This document shows, in pieces, positions 6,816-12,888 of a DNA stretch of 12,888 nucleotides. Made by a program: the position numbers and the translations under genes. Numbering within the stretch: position 1 is the stretch's first letter; each line of letters starts with the position of its first letter. The notes beneath the pieces were generated by a model. It was given only the letters and a program-made list of their open reading frames with translations, ran no database searches and was not told the DNA's origin. The DNA is from an uncultured Clostridia bacterium (GTDB taxonomy: Bacteria > Bacillota > Clostridia > Christensenellales > Borkfalkiaceae), in the NCBI GenBank assembly GCA_947629225.1, contig CANRCY010000025.1:1-12888 (forward strand), given 5' to 3'.

Positions 6816-8953
6816 TTGAACAGTTCCTCGATCGCTTCGAGCGAGAAGATCCTGTAAATTTTATTGTAGCTTGAACGGAAGGGACGGTTGACGTCGAACT
6901 CGTCCTCCAAATGCTTGTACTTGACGACGGTCGGCGTCACGCCGAGGTTGTTCAACATCGCTCCGAGCTTGCTCTCCACCTGTTCGAGCATCTTGCGGTG
7001 CTCTTCGATTTTGCTGTTCTTCACCTGGTTTTCGTGGTGCAGCTTCCCGATGCTCCTCAGCTCATAGCGCAGGCTCTCGATGTGGATGAGCTCGCTCTCG
7101 TAGCGCTGCTTGTACATAAACAGCGCATGCTCCTCCTTGACGCGGCAATCGATGTAACAGCGATCCATCTCCCGCTTTGCCTTGCGCATTTTATGGAGCA
7201 GCGGCAAAATGCGGACCGCATACGCGAGCGCAAACAGCCCCGTGAGGAGCGCGATGTTCGAAAGATAGAGCACGAGCGTCCCCCAACCGAACCCCTTGGT
7301 CGCAAGATAGGGCACGATCATGACGACGAGCGCCAAGAGATAGACCAAAAGGTCGCCGAACAAACTGACCCCCAAACATTTTTGGGCGGCGGTATAGTCG
7401 CGGTACGCCTTATTCGCGCGCTTTTTCTCCTCGGTGAAATCCTTGTCGATGTATTCGACGGCGATCGTCTTGCCGAGCAAGCGGGCGATCTGCGCTTCCT
7501 TCTTCTTGACGACGTTCTCATAGTCGTTCTTCGACGGGCATTGGCGGGTGGTCTTGCAGCTCTCGCGGACCGATTTGAACTCGTATTCTTCGCTCGATTC
7601 CGTCTCCTCGTCCCGCTTTTCGAGATAGTCCGCCATCATCTCGTCGAGCCGCTTCATGTCCTCTTTGGACAGCCCGTCGGGAGTCTCGGAGACGATCTTG
7701 ACGATCTTTGCATAGGTTTTTTTGATATTTTTGAGCCCTTTGAGCTCCGTGCGCGCCTTTACGGCGCTCTCCGACTTGTCGCGGTTTTCCTTTTTGGCGT
7801 TCTCCGTTTTTTCGTTCTTCGGTTCGCCTATCTCCGTTTCGTCGCTCTTCACTTCGCCGAGTGAACGGATGTCGAAGTACGTCGAACTGTTGGTGAGCGC
7901 GATCGTCCGCGCCGAGGAGATCTTGTTCCAGGACGTGACGAGCAATTTCTGCAACCGCATGGGGTTGAGACTGTCGACGATAAAATCGCCGCTCTCGTGG
8001 ATCATGTCCTCTTTTTCGTAGAGTTTGATGAGATACAGCGAAAGGGACAGGTTGTCGAACGCCGCCTTGGTCGGTCCGCTCCCGAACGAGGCGTGATAGT
8101 GGTGGCGCACGATCTTGTAAAATTGGCTCTCGCGGAGCTTGAACGACGTATAAAATTCGTGGAATGAAAGCCCTTCCCGGTCGGTATAGGGATAGTCGCT
8201 GAGGCTGAATGTGAGCGAAAGATCGGGCGTGCAATACAGGCGGAAGCGCGAATATGTATTCTCCTCGATCTCGACATACTCCTCTTTTTTCTCTTCTTCC
8301 TCATCCGCGAACGCGCCGTCCAAAATGATCGGATCTTCGAGCTCGAACGGACTTTTGACGCGCTCTGCGTTTTCGGCTGCCGCGGAAACCGCTTCCCCCG
8401 TTTCGCCCGAAGCCGCGCTTTCCGCTTTTTCTAAGGCTTCTGCCTTTTCCGCTTCGCTCTTCAAGACGAGCCGCTTGGTCGTCCCCTTTCGGCTCTCCTC
8501 GTCGGGCGTAAAGATATATTTCATCTGCTCTTCTTCATTGGAGAGCAGGTTAAAGCCGTCGTTTTTGTCGTCTTGGATATAGAAAACGTGTTTTTCCTGC
8601 GGAAACAGCTCTTTGTTCCGGATCTTTGCAAAGAAATGGTCGATCAAATACGCTTCGATCAAGGGGAAATAGAGGCTGAGGTCCACGCCCTTTTCGTCGG
8701 GCAAAAATCCATTCAGCCCATAGGCGGAACGAACGCGGTCGAACCCGTAAAAATCGATGAGAAGGGCGACGCGGAAATTGTCCGCGCCCAGCACAAGCTG
8801 GCGCGCGCAAATCTCCTCCGCGCACTCTTCGAGCCGTTCCAGCCCATAATCCATCCATCGGATCTTATTATATCCCGCCAAACGGAACAGAAAATCGCCG
8901 TCGAGCGTCTTGTTTTCCGAAGTATTTATCACATACGTTAGGATAATGACCAC
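6800..8953 (-). CDS. Membrane hairpin coiled-coil protein, possible degenerate vWA-like N-terminus
   Basis: The 717-residue product is of unrecognised family. The N-terminal part (about 3-70) reads IILTYVINTSEN, a helix, then FRVALLIDFYG. This resembles a vWA fold whose MIDAS DxSxS has become NTSEN; the match is weak. Residues 150-235 and 365-400 are low-complexity charged linkers, around a middle region (about 235-365) with no known motif. Two hydrophobic segments (about 530-551 and 560-585) form a membrane hairpin flanked by charged helical sequence (495-528, 586-668) likely to form coiled coils, so both ends should be on the same side, probably the cytoplasm. The start is a GTG at 8951-8953, with a weak GGAAAG very close upstream, so the exact start is uncertain. 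It begins 32 nt after the tubulin-like gene's stop and ends 2 nt before the giant gene. A membrane adaptor or anchor for the tubulin-like protein is a reasonable guess. Confidence 0.88.
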   Translation of the reverse strand: MVIILTYVINTSENKTLDGDFLFRLAGYNKIRWMDYGLERLEECAEEICARQLVLGADNFRVALLIDFYGFDRVRSAYGLNGFLPDEKGVDLSLYFPLIEAYLIDHFFAKIRNKELFPQEKHVFYIQDDKNDGFNLLSNEEEQMKYIFTPDEESRKGTTKRLVLKSEAEKAEALEKAESAASGETGEAVSAAAENAERVKSPFELEDPIILDGAFADEEEEKKEEYVEIEENTYSRFRLYCTPDLSLTFSLSDYPYTDREGLSFHEFYTSFKLRESQFYKIVRHHYHASFGSGPTKAAFDNLSLSLYLIKLYEKEDMIHESGDFIVDSLNPMRLQKLLVTSWNKISSARTIALTNSSTYFDIRSLGEVKSDETEIGEPKNEKTENAKKENRDKSESAVKARTELKGLKNIKKTYAKIVKIVSETPDGLSKEDMKRLDEMMADYLEKRDEETESSEEYEFKSVRESCKTTRQCPSKNDYENVVKKKEAQIARLLGKTIAVEYIDKDFTEEKKRANKAYRDYTAAQKCLGVSLFGDLLVYLLALVVMIVPYLATKGFGWGTLVLYLSNIALLTGLFALAYAVRILPLLHKMRKAKREMDRCYIDCRVKEEHALFMYKQRYESELIHIESLRYELRSIGKLHHENQVKNSKIEEHRKMLEQVESKLGAMLNNLGVTPTVVKYKHLEDEFDVNRPFRSSYNKIYRIFSLEAIEELFKGKER

Positions 8954-8985
8954 TTCTTTCCGAAAACGGAAAGAGAACCGCTATC

Positions 8986-11900
8986 TCACTGCCGATCTGT
9001 CTGCGGAAGGCGTTGTTCAAAATCGCCGCCCGTCGTTTGCGTATTCGCATCCCGCAATGCCCCGTTTTTGAGCTCCCCCTCGATGCCGTGCAGCAGCTTC
9101 TTTGCAAGGCTCTCCTCGGGCAGCGGACGGGAGCGGATGAGCCGATCGATCGCCTGCGTGACCGCCTCTTTGAGCCCCTTCGCCTCGAACGCGCTTTCCT
9201 CCTTCTCCGAGAGCGCGAAAATGAGCCCGTACAGCTTGCAAGAAAGCTTTTTCGCCGAATCGACGTTCGCCGCAAGGTTTCCCCGCAAAAATCTTAAAAA
9301 TCTTGCGTCCCAAACGGCATGTCCGAACGCCGCGAACTCCGCACGGCTGTATCCCGCATTGGGGAAAGCGTCGGCGTCGCGGTCGATCTCATGGTCGAAC
9401 GCCGCCGAAAAACTCTCCGCAAGGTCGGCTCTGCCGTACAAATATCGCAAGAGCGGGATCAAGGGCGCTTCCCCCTGCGTTTCGACCTCTTCCCGCGCGC
9501 CGTTTCCGCAAAAGACAAAGCGTCCGCGCTCTTCCGGGCACTCGAAGGCGAGCTTTCCCGTCCAGAGCAGGTACAGCATGGCTTTCGACGCCCTGACCCC
9601 GAACGACTCCCGAAGCCCCCCGTCAATATAGGGCAAAAAGTCATCGGGCTTTCTCAGCTCGATATGGGGATCCCACATCACCGCGCCTTGCTCGCGCGCC
9701 AAACGGACCGCCTCTTGATAGAACTTATAGTACCCCGTCGCCGCATGCTCATTCACCTTATTGAACGCCTGCAACTTGAAATCGTAGATCTTGTTGACGG
9801 TCATGATACAGTTTTGGGGAAGGTCGTCCGTGATCTCGATCTCGGATTCCGAGCCCGCCTGCATGAACAGATATTTTCGGACTGCCATTTCGAGGGGGAT
9901 CATGGTGTCGTGCATCATTTTTTGCGCAAAGTCTGCGGCGGCTTGGGGGATGCGCATGACCGTCTCCGAGCGCGGCGGGGTCTCCCCCTCTTTGAGCTCG
10001 GTCTCGTCCCTTTGTTCCACGTCGAGCGGCAATGCGGTGAACGCCGTCGCCCGTTTGAAATCATGATGTGCGGTGTGCAGAGCGAGTTCTTCTTTGAAGA
10101 TGTCCCGCTCATGCAGCACGCGGAAGATATTTTCGCCGCAAGCGTCCTTGATCTGCGTACTGCGAAGCGCCTCTTCGCGTTCCGCTTCGATGAGCGCGCC
10201 GTACAGTCCTTGCACGCCCCTTTCTTCGAGCGCATAGGCGAGGAAGATCTCCCCGACCTTTGCGTCGTCCGTGTGCTCGCCCGAACGCTCCTTTTGAAAG
10301 CGGCGGTATGCCTCTTCCTTGTTCTCCTTGGAGCAGCCGACGTTCATGAGCGTACAGCTGTCGGTCGCGCAGTCGAGCAGAGCGCGTTCCTCGTCCCCTT
10401 TATGCTCCGAAAGCAGGGACGGGATCTCGTCGAACATTGCCAAAAACCGTTCGATGACCTCTCCTACCGTGCGGAGCAAGATGTTTTTGAGCGCATCCTC
10501 GATGAGGGCTTTCACGGTGAAATAGAGGGACTCGAAGTCCTCTTTTATTTGGGGAAAGTCGGCAACGATCGTGCGCGGCAGCTTTTTTACGTCCGTTTTG
10601 ACGATGTTTTTGAGCAGACGGTTGGGGAAGATCGCATCAAAGGGATCGTCCTTCTCTTCGTCCGCATCTTTTTCGAGAGCGATCTCGGGCAGTTCCTTCC
10701 CGCCGTAGGGGCGCTTGATCTTGCAGAGCGGATTTTGCCTGCGCAAATCCTGCTTGACCGCAAGATACAGCTCCGAAAGCACGAGAAGCGCCGTGACGGG
10801 ATGAAGCGCCCTGCCGTTGAAATACAAAATACGCCGGTAGAGCGAATTTTCCCGTTCGGGATCGAGAAGTTCGATCTTCATCGTCTTGGACTGTTCGAAG
10901 ATCACCCTCGTCCCCGTCTTGAAATAGCTCAAAATGAGTTCGAGATAGTACGCCGCCTTGTTCTTGACCGCCTCGATCTTCTTGGATTTTGTCTCGCGGC
11001 TGTCGAAAAATTTGAGCGGCAAAATATCTTTATCCTTGTTTTCGCGCGCCTTATTGATGAGCTCTGCGCCCGTTTGCGCGAGCTCTCTGACCGCGACGAC
11101 CATATCCTGATAAAAGTCATAGATATGACCGATCGGGACGATGGGCTCGCCGTTTTTGGTCTCGGGGGGAAGGGTCTCGTCGAATTTTTCCCGTCCGAGG
11201 GCGAAGTGCTGGTCGAAGCTCTCCTCGCCGTATTTTTTCTTATAGGCGTCGGTGAAGCGCTTTGCAAAGACGTACTGCTCGTCCTCGGGGTCGCTGAGTC
11301 CCCCCACGTCGCCCGAGCGCGCTTCCCGCCTCGCCGAAAGATAGAGCGGCATCCATTCGCCGTTGAGATCGCAAAGGACCTTTTTCGTCGCAATGTAACC
11401 GACGATCTTTTCCCCCGCGAACCGAACTTCGGCGATGGAGATGCCCGTGTAAATTTCCTTGCTCCCGCGCATCTTGTTGTCCTCCAAGATGATCCCGAGG
11501 ATCTTTGCCATGATGCGTTCATGCGCCGAGACCGTCTCGGTGGCGGGGATGCGGTCGAACAAATACACGCTTGAAAAGGGCTGCGCAAAGGCATTGTCGG
11601 AGCGGGACGCGTCGAGCAAAACGCCGAGCCCCTTGCTCTTCTCCGAGCCGATGCGAAAGCGCACCTGGGCGCGTCCCTCTTCCTTTGCCCGCTTGTTGTA
11701 GTCCTTGGAGACGAGATCGGCAGCGTTGAGTTCCGCAAGCGCGGCATAGGCGTTGGAGAACGCCTTGATCCTGCCCTCGCGAAGCCCGCCCGCATAGACG
11801 TCGGGACACGCCAAAAGCGCCTTGACGGCGACGTCGCGCCCGTATTTGGTCTGGAAATACCGCCTCAGATACAGCGCGAGCGGCAAAAACAGCGCGCTTC

Positions 11901-12357
11901 CCGTCCCGCCTGCAAGCGAGGAGACGAGCACGATCTCGATCGGGTTATAGGGGTCGGCTTCGTCGATCAATCCGTCGAGGACTTGCTTGAACGCCGCACT
12001 CTTTTGCTCGTCGAAGAGCATGAAGTCGAGCGAGAGCAGTCCCGACATGCGCCAGCCGCCCGTCCCCTTCCCGAGTTCGATGGTTTTGAGATACCCGTCC
12101 TTGTTCCCGCAAAGGGAGGGAAAGTAGTCCTCGACCGACTCTTCCCCGAGCCTTGCGATCAAATTGCCGAGCGTGGTATGCCCCGTTAAGAGCAGCACGG
12201 GGATATGCTTGCACTTTCGTTCGGTCTCCATATCGGTATCGAGCGCAAGGCAGGAGATTCGTTTGTCATCGTTGCCGTCTGTATTTCGGTCGGCGAAAAA
12301 GGCGTCTGCTACGTTTGCGCCCGAACCGCCGAGTCCCAAAATAAGAACGTTCTTCAT
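8986..12357 (-). CDS. Tubulin/FtsZ-superfamily protein (Tubulin_2-like)
   Basis: This 1123-residue protein opens with ILGLGGSGANV (6-16), the FtsZ/tubulin T1 loop. LALDTD (37-42) fits the next strand, and SSLAGGTGSALF (146-157) is the tubulin T4 signature, with Ala155 where the usual last Gly stands. LLACPDVYAGGLREGRIKAF followed by SNAYAALAEL (181-210) fits the T5 and T6 region; Asn202 falls where tubulins contact guanine. A helix at about 263-293 may be H7. I do not find a clear NxDxxD T7 loop, so GTP binding is likely but self-stimulated hydrolysis is uncertain. The remaining ~800 residues are mostly helical and unrecognised, a length that fits the long Tubulin_2 group and not FtsZ. No membrane segment is seen. 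ATG at 12355-12357 has a good AAGGAGAGG upstream. It probably polymerises or acts as a nucleotide switch at the membrane with the downstream proteins; this role is inferred. Confidence 0.92.
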   Translation of the reverse strand: MKNVLILGLGGSGANVADAFFADRNTDGNDDKRISCLALDTDMETERKCKHIPVLLLTGHTTLGNLIARLGEESVEDYFPSLCGNKDGYLKTIELGKGTGGWRMSGLLSLDFMLFDEQKSAAFKQVLDGLIDEADPYNPIEIVLVSSLAGGTGSALFLPLALYLRRYFQTKYGRDVAVKALLACPDVYAGGLREGRIKAFSNAYAALAELNAADLVSKDYNKRAKEEGRAQVRFRIGSEKSKGLGVLLDASRSDNAFAQPFSSVYLFDRIPATETVSAHERIMAKILGIILEDNKMRGSKEIYTGISIAEVRFAGEKIVGYIATKKVLCDLNGEWMPLYLSARREARSGDVGGLSDPEDEQYVFAKRFTDAYKKKYGEESFDQHFALGREKFDETLPPETKNGEPIVPIGHIYDFYQDMVVAVRELAQTGAELINKARENKDKDILPLKFFDSRETKSKKIEAVKNKAAYYLELILSYFKTGTRVIFEQSKTMKIELLDPERENSLYRRILYFNGRALHPVTALLVLSELYLAVKQDLRRQNPLCKIKRPYGGKELPEIALEKDADEEKDDPFDAIFPNRLLKNIVKTDVKKLPRTIVADFPQIKEDFESLYFTVKALIEDALKNILLRTVGEVIERFLAMFDEIPSLLSEHKGDEERALLDCATDSCTLMNVGCSKENKEEAYRRFQKERSGEHTDDAKVGEIFLAYALEERGVQGLYGALIEAEREEALRSTQIKDACGENIFRVLHERDIFKEELALHTAHHDFKRATAFTALPLDVEQRDETELKEGETPPRSETVMRIPQAAADFAQKMMHDTMIPLEMAVRKYLFMQAGSESEIEITDDLPQNCIMTVNKIYDFKLQAFNKVNEHAATGYYKFYQEAVRLAREQGAVMWDPHIELRKPDDFLPYIDGGLRESFGVRASKAMLYLLWTGKLAFECPEERGRFVFCGNGAREEVETQGEAPLIPLLRYLYGRADLAESFSAAFDHEIDRDADAFPNAGYSRAEFAAFGHAVWDARFLRFLRGNLAANVDSAKKLSCKLYGLIFALSEKEESAFEAKGLKEAVTQAIDRLIRSRPLPEESLAKKLLHGIEGELKNGALRDANTQTTGGDFEQRLPQTDRQ

Positions 12358-12374
12358 CGTTGTCCCTCTCCTTT
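12355..12374 (-). promoter_or_regulatory. Ribosome binding site of the tubulin-like gene
   Basis: On the minus strand AAAAGGAGAGGGACAACG precedes the ATG. The purine-rich core AAGGAGAGG lies within 6-10 nt of the start, a strong Shine-Dalgarno match that supports the annotated start. Confidence 0.8.
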
Positions 12375-12446
12375 TGATCGCTTACGCCTTGCTCTCTTGC
12401 GCCCGCTCCCGAAACAAAGTCCCGACCGCCGCTTTTTTAGTTCCTT
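12358..12446 (-). other. 89-nt spacer between gene 4 and the tubulin-like gene
   Basis: The spacer holds the ribosome binding site and no clear terminator hairpin with a T-run, so read-through from the upstream gene is likely. I cannot exclude an internal promoter; no convincing -35/-10 pair stands out. Confidence 0.5.
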
Positions 12447-12888
12447 TTACTTTGTCTTACGCCCTTTGGCGGGTTTTTGCTCCTTCGCTTCCGTCGGTCC
12501 TTCTTCGGGCGCGGGAGCAGAAAGATCGTCCGCTTCGTCGTCGGAGAGATCTTCCGTTTCGTCGCCCCCCGCATTCTTTTTCGTGGCTTTCTTGCCCGCT
12601 TGCATACGGAAAGGAGCGAGCGCATTCTTTGTATTCCAAAATCCCTCGTTTTTCTGTCTCTTGATCAATGTCGAGAAGGGTAACGTGGGAAATCCCGTTC
12701 CTTCGAGGTCCGGATCAGCGATAAAAGTCTTGCGGCTCTCGCACCAACCGATGATCTGCATAAGCACATCCTCAGAGCCGCTTCCCGCCTTTTTGATCGT
12801 CGCAGACCCTGCCAATGCGGAAAAGACATTGTCAAGCTGCTGTTGATAAACGCGGAGATACCATTCGGGCTGAGTCGTGGGATTGATG
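12447..12888 (-). CDS. Unrecognised gene, 3' end only (runs off the right edge)
   Basis: The reading frame is open from the window edge to the TAA at 12447-12449, giving 146 visible codons plus an edge base; the start lies to the right of the window. The visible part has a helix-like stretch (EWYLRVYQQQLDNVFSAL), a segment with several aromatic and Pro residues (FPTLPFSTLIKRQKNEGFW), and a tail first basic (GKKATKK), then acidic (about 30 residues rich in Asp and Glu), ending KGRKTK. The charged tail resembles the disordered linkers of the other operon proteins. A TTG at 12813-12815 could look like a start, but the frame continues upstream without a stop, so a truncated gene is the better reading. 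I recognise no family. It is probably the first visible member of the same operon. Confidence 0.75.
   Translation of the reverse strand, partial: INPTTQPEWYLRVYQQQLDNVFSALAGSATIKKAGSGSEDVLMQIIGWCESRKTFIADPDLEGTGFPTLPFSTLIKRQKNEGFWNTKNALAPFRMQAGKKATKKNAGGDETEDLSDDEADDLSAPAPEEGPTEAKEQKPAKGRKTK

Noticed and set aside
8063..8083. FGSGPTKAAF in gene 2 as a nucleotide-binding P-loop
   Set aside because: The GxxxxGK[ST] spacing is absent and no Walker B strand follows in a suitable context.
12447..12815. A short complete gene starting at the TTG at 12813-12815
   Set aside because: The frame stays open upstream to the window edge with protein-like sequence, so a truncated longer gene is more likely.

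Overview
The window holds the downstream part of one minus-strand operon, read from right to left. In transcription order the genes are: (4) the 3' end of an unrecognised gene cut by the right edge (12447-12888); (3) an 1123-residue tubulin/FtsZ-superfamily GTPase-like protein (8986-12357); (2) a 717-residue protein with a central transmembrane hairpin flanked by helical, probably coiled-coil segments, and a possible degenerate vWA-like N-terminus (6800-8953); (1) a 2097-residue multidomain membrane protein (504-6797). An intrinsic terminator (about 427-467) closes the unit. The rest of the left end (1-426) has no credible gene and is packed with palindromes and short repeats.

The giant protein is the main point of interest. 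From its N-terminus I read five hydrophobic segments interrupted by a Lys/Glu/Asp-rich linker; an SF2-helicase-like region whose Walker A lysine is missing; a barrel plus DUF1998-like region as in MrfA/Lhr-type helicases; a CxxC-x20-CxxC LIM-like finger followed by a DA1-peptidase-like region in which all three HExxH residues are replaced; a 12-unit acidic repeat; and a C-terminal transglutaminase-like domain with an apparently intact Cys-His-Asp triad. Two enzyme-derived domains therefore look catalytically dead and one looks alive.

Taken together, a tubulin-like protein, a membrane hairpin protein and a membrane-anchored giant protein look like a dedicated membrane- or envelope-associated machine. 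Makarova and Koonin described FtsZ-like families that sit with vWA proteins, GTPases and membrane proteins and proposed a membrane-remodelling role. This locus fits that general theme, but the giant pseudo-helicase/pseudo-DA1/transglutaminase subunit is not a partner I know. Function is inference only.

The organism is probably an uncultivated, moderately GC-rich Firmicute of the Clostridia type. Shine-Dalgarno sequences are good, a U-tract terminator is present, and the left end carries palindromic 'GGGAGCTGTCAC...GTGACTGAGGG'-type repeats familiar from gut Clostridia. Codon use avoids TTA, CTA and TCA so strongly that the antisense frame stays open for 1487 codons inside the giant gene. This taxonomic call comes from style of sequence, not from a marker gene.
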